Assembly: GCA_039519185.1 (NCBI GenBank)
Contig: CM076851.1
Span: forward strand, 33,773,799-33,837,798
Reading direction: 5' to 3'
From: Astragalus membranaceus
Taxonomy: Eukaryota > Streptophyta > Magnoliopsida > Fabales > Fabaceae
DNA length: 64,000 bases
Shown: positions 1-10,528 of the stretch, piece after piece
Numbering within the stretch: position 1 is the stretch's first letter
Layout: every line of letters starts with the position of its first letter
The notes under the pieces: model-generated
Seen by the model: the letters and a program-made list of their open reading frames with translations, nothing else
Database searches by the model: none
What the model was told of the DNA's origin: nothing
Program-made: the position numbers and the translations under genes

Positions 1-225
1 AAATTCCTGTACCCAAAATATTTTACATATTACGTGTTGTGCAGACAAATTTAATTTCGAAGACGGCGGTATCGTACCAGGTAAAATTACCTTGACAGCT
101 AGGACAGGATCAGAAGAGTTGCGACTACGGGCTAACGATATGCATAAGCCTTCAACATCAGAAAGTGTTTTCACTTTTGATAATGCCTCTTGTGGTTTCA
201 TTCCAAGTTTTATCCCAAGCACAAT
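1..225 (-). CDS. Partial host gene: one internal exon, protein not recognised
   Basis: On the minus strand a frame opens directly after a canonical acceptor (TTATTCAG, ending at 226). It runs without a stop to a canonical donor (AAG|GTAATT at 91/90), giving 45 codons, and stays open to the window edge if the donor is not used. The peptide begins IVLGIKLGMKPQEAL and includes LCISLARSRNSSDP. It has balanced, non-repetitive composition, unlike the AT-rich surroundings. I do not recognise the family. The downstream exons lie outside the window. Upstream exons should lie above 300 on the same strand, but I found no convincing one before the MITE at about 694. Real-exon status rests on the splice sites and the open frame only. 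Confidence 0.45.
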   Translation of the reverse strand, partial: MVLGIKLGMKPQEALSKVKTLSDVEGLCISLARSRNSSDPVLAVKVILPGTIPPSSKLNLSAQHVICKIFWVQEF

Positions 226-690
226 CTGAATAATTTTACAATAACACTTCTTGAGTTTAAAAAAAGAATTGACAACACAAATATTTGCAAGTTGCAGGTG
301 CACCAATGCTTAGATGCTGTAAATAAAAAAAATTAATATTGGGTTAAAAGTACATACAGAAGCCAAATTGCATTCAAGAACCCTATTAATATAATTTGTA
401 ACCTACGTGTTAACATAAATAAAAGATACAATGTTAGTGTTTTCTCCTCTGAAATTTTGATGCATATAGTTCGTACTTATATATGCTTCATTTAATTTTT
501 CTTTTAAGATTATTTATAACGCAAAATAAGAAAACTAATAAATTATATTATTTTTAATAATACTATTTTTTTTTCTTATATAATACCTTGTTTATCATTC
601 GTCACACTTATTTTTGTCTCTCTTCAATAAACTATTACGGGTATAATTGAGAAAATGTAGTTAATGTAATTAACCTTAAATATTAAAAAA
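226..690. other. AT-rich non-coding stretch, probably intron or flank
   Basis: No reading frame or repeat with support. If the exon at 91-225 is real, this would be intron or 5' sequence of that gene. Confidence 0.4.
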
Positions 691-693
691 GTG

Positions 694-885
694 TAGGGTT
701 CAAGTTATCCAAGAGTAACTTTCATAGAGTTATTTCACATCTTAACCGTTTGATTTGGATCTAATGCAATACTAACAATACATCATTACTTAGTGATGTA
801 TTGTTACAATTGCATTAGATCTAAATCAATGATTAGGATGTGGAGTAACTCTATAAAAATTATTCTTGGAGTAACTTGAACTATA
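694..885. repeat. Fold-back MITE (about 190 bp)
   Basis: The two halves are imperfect inverted copies of each other over almost the whole length. The left arm starts GGTTCAAGTTATCC and the right arm ends GGAGTAACTTGAAC, with matching internal blocks (ATAGAGTTA, GATCTAATGCAAT, ACAATACATCA) and a centre near 790. There is no coding capacity. A TA next to each end would fit a Tc1/mariner (Stowaway-like) target, but arm divergence makes the exact ends uncertain. Confidence 0.65.
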
Positions 886-1195
886 CTCATTAAAAAATGG
901 TAAATAAAAAGAAACAAAATTCTTCTTAGAAATTAATGGTAAAAAAGAATGTGAGAGTAATTTGAATAATTAATTAATATGTACAACAAAAGATATAATA
1001 AACTTTATAAATTGCATTTACAAGAAAGGCTATTATTTATTACATCTAGCTCGCAGTATATTATTGGAGCTTTTATGAAAGTACATTGATAAAAAAACAA
1101 AAAACAAAACAAAACTCATGAAGGCGATACAAAAAGGCCTTCATATCAATACAAAATACATACATACGTATTAACCACCCCCAAAATATTAAAAT
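886..1195. other. AT-rich 3' flank of the PMEI gene
   Basis: No gene seen. It probably holds the 3' UTR and polyadenylation region of the minus-strand gene whose stop codon is at 1196. Confidence 0.4.
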
Positions 1196-2161
1196 CTATG
1201 ACAAAGTTGTTTGCTTAGAAGCAGACACTTTGGTAACAATGGAAACAGTAATTGCACACATATTCTGCACATATACATTAGAATCCCCTACAGCCTTAGC
1301 AGCAGCCTTAACCGCAGGTTTAACAGCTGATGCTGAACCAGTGTTAGTGGAACCTGATGATGAACCAGTGTTGGTAGAACCAGCAGATGCTGAACCAGAA
1401 CCAGTATTGGTAGAACCAGCAGATGCTGAACCAGAACCAGTGTTGATGGAACCAGCTGATGATGAACCACTTTTGCTGGAACCAGCTGATGCTGAACCAG
1501 TGTTGATGGAACCAGCTGCTGATGATGAACCACCAGTGTTGATGGAACCAGCTGAGGATGAACCAGTGTTGATGGAACCACCAGCTGATGATGAACCACC
1601 AGTGTTGATGGAACCAGCTGAGGATGAACCGGTTTTTGTGGACCCAGTTGATGATGAACCGGTTTTTGTGGAACCAGCATTGGCAAAAGCTGACAAACTA
1701 CTAGCAGTAAAGGCATTACATTTCTTCTGACAAGAAGCAACTAAGTTAGCAGTATTTAAAGCATGTTGTTTTATACCTTCAAGGTCACCTTTATCAACAC
1801 AACCTAAAGCCTTTGGTAAAATATCCAATGATATTTTGGTATAAGAATTAATGCAACCTTCCAAAGCAAGTTTAAATTCTGGTTGTTCACATTGTTCATG
1901 AACTTTGTGAAGTGTTGCTAATATAACTGGTATTTTTTTAACTATAACTTCAAGGGTTATTTTAGCAAATGCAGCAACATCAGCGTTTGATGTTATTTTA
2001 CGTGCAAATGCATGTGATTTTAAGGTTAATACACAAAGATGGTAATGTGGTGTTAATCTACATACGTGCTCAATTAAGCCTGGGATTGGGAATGTGGATT
2101 GTGTTGGTTGAATGAAAAAGAGAGATGAAATGGTTAAGAAGATGATAATTGAAAACTTCAT
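1196..2161 (-). CDS. Secreted PMEI-like (pectinesterase/invertase inhibitor domain) protein with a Gly/Ser/Thr repeat
   Basis: A 321-residue intronless frame. I chose the ATG at 2161 because it starts a clear signal peptide (MKFSIIIFLT followed by a hydrophobic stretch to about residue 22). An in-frame upstream ATG at 2287 would add 42 residues and bury the signal peptide. Residues 25-150 look like the four-helix PMEI/invertase-inhibitor fold. The first cysteine pair is Cys34/Cys43, the third is in LALEGCINSY (Cys103), and the fourth is in VASCQKKC (Cys144). Proteins of this fold inhibit pectin methylesterases or acid invertases in the wall or vacuole; which one cannot be told here. Residues about 162-275 are imperfect 9-13-residue units of the type GSSSAGSINTG. 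The last PMEI-like helix (VYVQNMCAITVSIVTKV) follows the repeat, so the repeat appears to sit inside the domain. Extra cysteines at 91, 121, 148 and near the C-terminus are unusual. Confidence 0.8.
   Translation of the reverse strand: MKFSIIIFLTISSLFFIQPTQSTFPIPGLIEHVCRLTPHYHLCVLTLKSHAFARKITSNADVAAFAKITLEVIVKKIPVILATLHKVHEQCEQPEFKLALEGCINSYTKISLDILPKALGCVDKGDLEGIKQHALNTANLVASCQKKCNAFTASSLSAFANAGSTKTGSSSTGSTKTGSSSAGSINTGGSSSAGGSINTGSSSAGSINTGGSSSAAGSINTGSASAGSSKSGSSSAGSINTGSGSASAGSTNTGSGSASAGSTNTGSSSGSTNTGSASAVKPAVKAAAKAVGDSNVYVQNMCAITVSIVTKVSASKQTTLS
1330..1690. repeat. Coding minisatellite inside the PMEI-like gene
   Basis: About eleven imperfect 30-39-bp units encode Gly/Ser/Ala/Asn/Thr-rich peptides on the minus strand. 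On the plus strand the recurring word is GATGGAACCAGCTGATGATG and variants. Unit length always preserves the reading frame. Confidence 0.8.
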
Positions 2162-2401
2162 TTTTGGTTCTTGTGATTGTTTGAAGAATACAAAGGATTG
2201 GTTTATTGATCTATGGATGATGGATTTTGTGAAGGCTTTATAGGATGTGGGGAAATAAATTAATGGTTTGAATTTGTAGAGTGCCATTTTAAGACATGTA
2301 AATTGACGTTTTCCTTTGTGGTCGCTTATCCCATCATGAATTGTGGTTCCAAATGATTCAATTGATACCTTTTGTTTCCTACTACTCTTGAATATCGCTT
2401 T

Positions 2402-2410
2402 CCATATATA
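2402..2410 (-). promoter_or_regulatory. Possible TATA box of the PMEI-like gene
   Basis: TATATATGG on the minus strand. It is about 240 bp upstream of the preferred ATG (2161) and about 115 bp upstream of the alternative ATG (2287). It is the best TATA-like word in this flank, but the surroundings are AT-rich. Confidence 0.3.
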
Positions 2411-2854
2411 GAGACTTTTTTGTATGGGGTTTTGATTTTGACTACCTTGGGCGCTGCTTATTAGATAGTGGTCATTTTTTTAGACACCTAATTTTTTTTA
2501 CACTTATATATTTAACATATCAATTTCTCTCTTTATCTTTTTCTTCTTATCATATCATTCACCTATCAAATCTATAATATCACCGTCTATTCTCTTCTTT
2601 TTCTTAGTGTTGTTGATCAAGGGTGTTCGGAATTACTTTTCTTATTATATATTTTAACTAAGCTAAAAAATAATGATATAATATATATTTTATGTAAGGA
2701 CAAAACTCCATTGTAACAATTATATTTTATTTGTTAAAAAATTTTAAATTTATTTTCTATTTTTATTTTTTTAATACTAGTTTTTATTCAATTTTTTTAA
2801 TATTTTAATCTCAATTTATAATTAATTTTTAGATTATACAAAAAAAAAAATTAC
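2411..2854. other. AT-rich intergenic region
   Basis: It lies between the PMEI-like gene promoter and the last recognisable PMD exon. Low-complexity A/T runs, no frame with support. Confidence 0.4.
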
Positions 2855-5800
2855 CTTGTCCTTTTCAGTTGACTCATCTTCCTCTTGTTGCTCCCCTTCT
2901 TCTTCCTCTCTTTCATTTTGATTTGGAGAAGGTGAGCTGAGAATAGTGGCTTCGACCATTTCCTCATCATTTTCTTTTTCTTGAATCGGGTCAGGGATGT
3001 CAACCATCTTTTCACCACCTTCATGCACTGAATTGTGGTCAGAGGTTTCCTTTTCGACCTCAAGGAGCTCTTCTTGAAGGGGAGTATCGTCGGAAATCAT
3101 TTGAAATGGTTGATCTTCGACTACTGGTTTACTTGGTGCAGAAGGAGAGAAAGTTGGAGTTGGAGTTGGTTGTTTAAGGGATACCTCGACATGGCTCATG
3201 TCATGTTCCTATGCAAAATTGATCGATAAGTTTCTGTCATAATGAGCTGAGGTTATCTAAAGGAAAATAAATAGAAGATTTATCAGTTACCTTTGAAGTG
3301 CCTCCTTCAACACAAGAGTGTTCACTCTGAGGCTTATTAATCTTTCTCTTTGAAATGAAGGTCCTCCTCTTTGGTTGTTTCTCCAAGTGAGTTGGTATAT
3401 AGTTGAGTACTTTCGCTGTGTGATGTTTCGACAGCCTTAGAAGAGACTTTAGAGATGTCCTAAGATTTCTTTGTTCTTTTCTCTTTCTCGATCAGAGCCT
3501 CAGTTTGTGGTGGGTTTTCATCTGACTGAAATTCGACGTTTATGTTAGTAAATGATTAAGAGAAAATATATAAGGATTATATCAAGGCAAAGAGGTTTGA
3601 AAAATTTGACCTCTGATTCATCAGTTGAAATTACTAGGTCCCTACTCTTGAGTTTTTTGGAGGGAGTGACAGTAGCAGAATTGCTTGGTCTTTTCGTACT
3701 CTATAAAATAGACAGGGATTAGGTGTCGAATTTAATGCTAATATATAAAGAGAGTATTTGAAAATACTCACTTCTTTCTTCTCTTTTGGCCTATCTGGTT
3801 TCGACGAGGTTCCAGTGCCTTTCTTTGTGGACTTCTGTATTGTTGTAGTGGTTTTATCTGTTGCAGTAGGAGAAATAGGGACAGCTACAGATATTCGATG
3901 GACATGTTAGTAAACAAAACATGAAAGGAAAATTGGAAAATTTTCTAAGAATTTTTATATTCTACATGTTTCGACGGAGGATAAGATTCGAACATGTTGA
4001 ATGTCCAAATATTGCAGATGACCCTCAAACGAGTATATGTCTTGCTTAGTCGAAACTAGTTTATCAGCTGCTTTATTAGTTGAAAACAGATCCCTAACGG
4101 GACCACATACAAACCATGATGGAAGTGGTGGTCTAAATGCTAAAGCTTTTTCACTAGTCGGCAAAGGTGGAAATTTTAGTTTGTTATGTGTCAGAGCAAA
4201 AGAATATTTATCAATTATATAGGGTGGAAAAGACATTGTCGGAATCTTGTCAATAAGTTTTTGTTTTAAATTTTTTGCAGCTTGATAAGTAGTTCGCCTA
4301 AGACGGTTAGGATCATATACTGTTTCAAAATATTTTTGGAATGCTTCGATTTCTTTAATATGCGTACCTTTTGATTTGGTCTTCTTTTTCTGCGAAGAAG
4401 GAAAACCAGAAATTAAAGTTGACAGCAAAGTGGCTTCTTCAATATTAGCAAGTTTTCTTTTGAAGTATTCTTGCCACCATTGTGAAAATTCTTCAGTACA
4501 AGAAAATAAAGGCTCGAACTCAATGGACTCAAAATGAAAAAGATTATTGGAAAAGCTGGCAAGACATTATTTCCATTCTGCCTCATTCAGGGGAATTTCC
4601 ATGTCTTTTCTAGATCTAAAGAAAGGACTCGGTCGAAGCTGGCATAGTCCGAATTGTCTTGCAACTAAGCTTGGGTGATATGCATATGCTCCAAACATAG
4701 TTATAGCTCTTCCAGGGGCCATCCTAGCTGATAAATATTTTGAAGTCAAATAAGATTCCCAAATTTGGCTAGTCTCTTCTTCGTCAACAAGAGTAGTCGC
4801 AGGAAATTCTCTCTTAAACCAATCTGGACCATGTGCTCTTTTGACAAAGGGTGCCATCGAAGGGGTGAAGTCTTCACAGTTCATGAACAATCTAAATGCT
4901 CTGGAGAATAAGTCTTTTAGTGATATTCCTATCTCTATAGGTTTTAGAAGGGCAAGCCTCACTCCTTCGACAGTTCTATGTTCGACCAGTTCAGTGTAAT
5001 CTTCAGGGATATACATTTGTAGTTTCGATTCAAAAGTAGCAAGAAGCCACAGTTGGAAAAGCCAAATTGGTCCGGAAACTGAATAGTTTCCTTCAGGTAT
5101 GAGATCTCTCAATATACGAGCTCCTAATCGTAAACTTTCATAGAGGGTTCCTAGAATGAGTTGACTAAGATTTATTTCTCGACACTCATGTAATTGAATG
5201 GCCAAAGGGATAAACATCTTAGCCACTTGAAGAGAAGAGGAGCAGAAAACATAGTAAGAGGGCCACATAGTAAGAAAAGCAATGTGTTTTTTATCAGAAA
5301 CTTCTTCAGTATTATCAATATGTTGATCCTCGACATAGTTTTTGAATGTGGCACGTTTGAAGTGGAAGCTATGAACATCACTAGTAGTACTTGGGTCGAA
5401 AATTTCCCCTATTGGTTTTAAGCCAGTAATGGCAGCCACATCTAGCAAAGTAGGTGTAAGCATACCAAACTTCAAGTGTAAGCTATTGGTGGTAATGTCC
5501 CAGAAATGCAAAGCTGCAATAAGCATTGGGCTCTGATATCTAGGCCCATACTTCGACAGCTGGATCAGGTCGAAGATACCTTGTTTTTGCCAAGTCTCTG
5601 CTTTCTTTGACTCTATTTTATTGAGCCAACTAAGGTAGAGTGAGTGTTGTTTGTCACCTGGGGAAAAAGACCTGAAAACTCTATTTGGGTTATCCATGAA
5701 ATCCATCACATATGGTCCCTTTTGGAAGATCCTAGGACTATGCTTGTAATAACTTGGGAAAACTTCATTAACTTTCTTTGCTTTATCAAGTGGATGTGTA

Positions 5801-5955
5801 ATAGGGCCCAATAATGCATGCTTTGAAGGCTTAGGGAAAGGAATTAGTACCTGAGATTGTAGAATTTTAACCTCTTCTTTTGTCAAACCCGTTAAATATG
5901 GTTCAGCAACAACTGGTTGTTTTCCAGAAACAAGAATAGTAGAGGAAGACGGCAT
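2855..5955 (-). pseudogene. Plant mobile domain (PMD, MAIN/MAIL-like) gene, multi-exon, with a premature stop
   Basis: Exon 1 starts at ATG 5955 (MPSSSTILVSG) and encodes a plant mobile domain. Typical segments are LPTLLDVAAITGLKP-like text (here LTPTLLDVAAITGLKP), LFQLWLLATFE and MFGAYAYHPSLVARQ. An in-frame TAA at 4567-4569 (codon 463) interrupts it. The same frame then stays open to a donor at 3965/3964. Further exons with phase-compatible GT-AG junctions are 3884-3772 (113 nt), 3700-3611 (90 nt), from 3525 (frame then lost at a TAG near 3460), and 3208-2855 (acidic, Glu-rich, donor at 2854). The C-terminal exons are Lys/Ser/Glu-rich with NLS-like basic clusters. PMD proteins include Arabidopsis MAIN/MAIL1 (transcription and TE silencing), and PMDs are also carried by transposons. 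The position immediately antisense to a PPT/LTR at 6430 suggests a retroelement-carried copy rather than a host gene. Confidence 0.75.
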
Positions 5956-6182
5956 TAATGAACAGTGTTGGGATTTCAAAGGGTTTTATTGCTTTACTGC
6001 TTAAATCTTGAAGAGCGTGAGTTGCGTGATGAAAAGAAGAGAGGAACGAAACTTCGTGAAGTGTTAATGGAAGATGGGTGAATGTTAATGGCAGTTTTGT
6101 GAGTGTTCGCTGGGTTGTTCGCAAGGAGGAAGAAGAAGAATAGCAAGAGTTTCAGAAAGGGGAAAGCAAAGAGAGAGGATTG

Positions 6183-6190
6183 CTTTTATA
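6183..6190 (-). promoter_or_regulatory. TATA box of the PMD gene
   Basis: TATAAAAG on the minus strand, about 230 bp upstream of the PMD ATG (5955). It fits an independent promoter firing antisense to the LTR element. Confidence 0.5.
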
Positions 6191-6429
6191 CTAAATTAAA
6201 AAAAATTGGGGGGAAAGCCTTTGCGTATCCCACTACATCGACAGTTGTGTAATGACGTAGTGGGGAGTTCCAATGCAAACGTGACCCACTACCTTTCAAA
6301 AGGCGGCACATTACGTGATGTTAATGACGTCATCAGACTTGATATAGAGCTGTTAAGTTCTGGTTTCAAAAACGTCATTTTCTACCTTCATTTATGACTC
6401 AGTCGAAAAGGTCTTTTTGGGGGGCAATT
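6191..6429 (+). other. Retroelement 3' region ending in a polypurine-like tract
   Basis: Non-coding. It ends in GGTCTTTTTGGGGGGCAATT directly before the TGTTAG at 6430, the usual arrangement of a polypurine tract next to a 3' LTR on the plus strand. Confidence 0.5.
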
Positions 6430-6992
6430 TGTTAGCCTGCATTTTCGACAAGCTCAATTAAATGCAGTCAACGATGTTGATTTGTCATTTTAAAGAAGAA
6501 ATGTTGATATTTGACATTGAGAAGGCGTTTTGAAGAATATTTTCGACTATGCCCAAGACTTAATGAAACTAAGAGTTTAAAGGCAATGTTTCGACGAGAA
6601 ATAAGTTTAGAAGATTGGTCACAGGTTAAAGCCAAGGAGTTTGGTCGAAGACCAGAGCAATGATGCTGTCGAAGGCGTAGGCAGTTACAGTTTTTGAACT
6701 TCTTAGCAATTTTAGGCAGTTTATGTTTTCCTCCTTGTATATATAGTAGTTTTCCATAAGGAAAACAGGTCACAAACTCATTACACAAATTCTCACGCTC
6801 TACTTCCAAGTTAAAGCGAAAAACGAGTCCAGAGAAGCAATGTATGATTGTGTACCATTTCTCTTTTTAATACAATTTTACTTTGTTTATTTCCAATTCC
6901 TGCACTTTTGCCTTCTTTGTTTTACGCAATTATCTTCTCTGACACAATTCATTAGTTTCGCAAGAAACATTGAATTCCTTTCTTTTTCTTCA
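6430..6992 (+). mobile_element. LTR of a Ty3/gypsy-like element (plus orientation), carrier of the PMD gene
   Basis: It begins TGTTAGCC after a G-rich tract. It has a TATA box (TATATATAG, 6738-6746), then a leader-like stretch and T-rich 3' end. The right edge is placed where sequence of the decayed gypsy-B element begins and is approximate. No second LTR of this family was found in the window, so this is a 3' LTR of a truncated element. Confidence 0.5.
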
Positions 6993-7054
6993 ACTTGACC
7001 CGTAAGAAATTTGTGTTCTCTAAACGACTTTTATCCAAACTGTCTTGGGATTTA

Positions 7055-8135
7055 CTAGTTGATCCCGCAAGTAAACCAAACTGGAAAGCGGTGTTTATCA
7101 AAATCCACGGTAAACACCATTTTAATCGAGAGGTAGTGGCCTTTCTTGGCAGATTTCAGGTCGGTTTTAGTTGTAATGACCTCATCTTTGGTAGAGTAAA
7201 ATCTGATTTTCAGATGAATTGTTGAGGCCACGGCTCCGAGCCTGCCTAAGGTTTGTCTTCCTATAATGCAGTTGTATGGGGGTTTGCATGGTAGGACCAA
7301 GAATTGTGTTTTAATTGTTCTGGAAAGCTTATCCCCATAAGTGACCATGAACTCGAGGTATCCGAGTGGAGTAGTTTTTTCCCCCATTAAATCGTGTCAG
7401 TTCCGAACCTGTGTAGGGAGTGAGCTCAGTCTCTGAGATGTTGAGCTTTGGGAGCGGGTCCCGAAACAAGATGTCCACTGAGCTTCCCTGGTCCACTAGG
7501 ATTCTCAGGACCTGGACGTCGACCATGATGGCAGAGATAATGAGTGAGATATATTTGTTTGGCTAACCATCTGGGACGTCCTGGTCAGAGAAAGCTAGTG
7601 GCGGTCTGTCGGATAGGTTGGCGATTTTCGGGTTGCTGGCTATGCTCAGAATCTCTTCCCACTTCCGCTTCATAGATCATTTTGTTTCACCCGAGTCCAC
7701 TGAATATCCGCCTAGAATTATGGCGGCCACTGCTCTTGAACGATGCTGCTCGGAGTCGGAGTCGGCCTTCGCTGGCTTGGCCACTTCATTTACTCCTGAT
7801 TTTCCTTTTCGAGGTGAACGGGACCGCCGCTTTTCTTCATCTCCATATTTCTTGACATACTTGCTCAATTTACCTTTTTGGATCAAGTCCTCTATCTCGT
7901 CTCGGAGAACCCGACACAGGTTGGTGTCGTGGCCGTGACTTCGATGGTAGCGACAGTACTTTTTCTTGTCAGTGTTTTCTCGCGGCGCGAGTGGAGCCGG
8001 CCATTTCCTGTCCTTGAACTCAGTGTTAGCACACTCAGCAAGAATTTTTGACTTCGCCTCATTTAGCTTGGTGTACTCGGAGAACCGTGGTTGTCTTTCC
8101 CTAGAGTCTTTCTTCGGATTCTTCCCTTTGTCGTT
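7055..8135 (-). pseudogene. gypsy-B gag C-terminus and aspartic protease (broken)
   Basis: Directly downstream of the 6.7-kb insertion. The gag end carries the histidine/cysteine motif CRYHRSHGHDTNLC followed by an RDEIEDLIQKGKLSKYV helix, typical of plant gypsy gag. The frame meets a stop near 7676. The retropepsin follows as two frames. The first has VLRILVDQGSSVDILF (catalytic D, with Q where T is usual in DTGS), and the second has CIIGRQTLGRLGAVAS (the family's usual IIGRxxL flap-side motif). Retropepsin would process Gag-Pol in the particle. The stops and the frameshift near 7385 make it non-functional. Confidence 0.7.
8131..8135. repeat. Target-site duplication (left), TCGTT
   Basis: It matches TCGTT at 14846-14850 on the other side of the 6.7-kb element. 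Confidence 0.9.
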
Positions 8136-10528
8136 TGTAACACCCCCTTCTAATCAACTAGAATTTAATTAATTTAAAATCAGAGCTTTCAAAAATCTTT
8201 TGAGCACAACCACAAGAGGGTGCCACATTTCAAAACAACAACATATAATAACGCCAATTTGACTCATAAAACCATAAGGCACCATACATAGCACCACAAA
8301 TATTCTGCTTAGTTTACATCAACGTAATTATAATAATCATCGTAGCAGAATAACGTCAGGTATTAAAGTAACAAAATACATCACCAAAATAGAAGTTTTG
8401 GAACATCAAATAAAACGACAAATGAACTAAGACGCCCCCGGGTGCTACGTATCAGAGCAGACTCAACCAACTTAGAAGAAGGTACTAGATCACCTTCACT
8501 CGCTATCACCTGCACGTTGCCGACATAAGAAGCAACATAAAAGCAGTAGGGTGAGTCTCTTTACATAAATAATAACAAATAAGATAAGCCTCATATTAGA
8601 GAAGGCAACTAAATACACCAAATCACAACAGCGACAACATACACCATTAATTTTCAATCACCAAGAGACAACACGAATGTATGAATAGTGCATGAAATGC
8701 AACCCAACTCCAAGGGCATATGCATGTGGATCCATCATCACCTTAATAATAGCCTTGAGGGCACTCACCAAAATAAGGCCGAAGCCTTCTGCTCACCAAT
8801 CATTTATCATAAGGCCGAAGCCTTCTGCTCACCAATAAATGCGCATGATTATGTGACGCCATGAACAATGCCTCATACACACCAAAATCACCACAACAAT
8901 GCAATAGCATGCTCACCAATAAATCGATTAACTCGCCAGTAGTTTTATTAACTCACCAACACCAAAAGAAATGTCGTAGACCACTCACCAATAATTTACT
9001 TCGCCATTTTATACATATATATCACCATTTATACAACTCCATTTATAGTTCTAAGGCTAACACACCAATTACACCGTTCACCAAGTAAATACGGATTAAA
9101 TTGTCACAAGGACTAAAACTACACCATGAGGACCAAAACAGCTCCAAGGGACTAAAACAGCACCAAATATAAACAGCAAACAGCAACATTGATAATACAG
9201 CAACTTTAGAAAACAGCAATATTAATTTCAGGAAAAAGCAACGTTAATTTCAGAAAACAGCAACATAAAGTTTAGAAAAACAACAACATTAACTTGGAAA
9301 AACAGCAACATTTATCTTAGAAAAACAGCAACATTTATCTTAGAAAAACAGCAACAGCATAGTTGAAAATACAACAACAGCACCATGGAAAATACAGCAA
9401 CAGCACTATTTTAAAAACAGTGACAGCAACATCTTAAAACAAAAACAGCAACAGCAACCTTTTAAAACAGTGACAGCAACATTAAACCAAAACAGCAACA
9501 GCAACTTATTTTATACTCACAGATTACTTCCAGAAATTTGACCTAACTTTGGAGACTCATAACTTGAGCTACACAAATCCAAATTTAACCAAACCAGTGC
9601 CAAAATGACCAAAATTAAGTCTATTTTCTAATAAAATATGTCCTATAATTTTTGGACAAACGAAAGGTTTCCAGTTTTAAAAATACAGAACCTACGTCCA
9701 GAATACTCCCAGATTATTGACCTAACTTGTGGAGCCTATAACTAGAGTTACACAACTCCAAATCGAACGAAACCAGCGCCAAAACGACCGACGTGAAGTC
9801 TATTTTCAAGAACAATTAAACACGAAATTTTTGGACTGACTGAACAGTCCCAGTTTCAAGAAAACCGAAACAGTGTGACAACTCTCCTATTTTTTCTTTA
9901 TTCAATTTCATTGGGTCAACATAACAAACACCCTACATACACCATTAGTAATAAAAATTCATCCCAACACCCATCAACATAGCATCACCAATTTAAATTC
10001 AACGTCAAACATAACATGAAACAACAACACAATTCAATCAACAACATCAAAATCAAGCAATTAACTATTCCTAAACCTAACTCATATGATTGCTAATCTT
10101 ATAGGTTATTATGAATAAAAGAGAACCCCCTAACCTTTGTTAATTGAAGAGTTCAACAAAATTTCTAGCAAGCCACCAAAGACACCAACGATCCAAGCTT
10201 CTTCTCCCTTGAAGCTCCACGCGAAACCCCCTCCCTTGCCCTAGAACACGTCGCGCCTCTTCTCTCTCACTCTTCTCACTTGCGACTTCCTTTCTTTTTC
10301 TTCTCTCTATTTTACGATTCCTTCTTTTCTTTTTCCTCTCCTATGCGAAATGCCTTCACCTCACTAACACCTTGGGCTTGGATCGCGGGCTTCCTCGAAC
10401 TTAAGCCCGGTCACTAGCACCACCCCCCTGATTTAATAAAATACCATTTTATTATTTCTAATATTTTTCCACAACCTAATTCCCAATAATTAATTAAATA
10501 AATAGCCAATTATTTTTGGGGCGTTACA
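8136..10528 (-). repeat. 3' LTR of the 6.7-kb element (2393 bp)
   Basis: It contains a 32-bp-type duplication (AAGGCCGAAGCCTTCTGCTC twice, about 8781-8835) and an ACAGCAACA-rich degenerate repeat (about 9170-9510). Short frames within it recur in the other LTR and are not genes. Confidence 0.9.

Noticed and set aside
1230..1730. 166-codon plus-strand frame rich in VEPADAEP-like units
   Set aside because: It is the antisense shadow of the PMEI-like coding repeat; repeat periodicity in multiples of three keeps several frames open.
8861..9088. 75-codon frame, repeated at 13200-13427
   Set aside because: It lies at the same place in both LTRs of the 6.7-kb element, has no domain, and owes its conservation to LTR identity.
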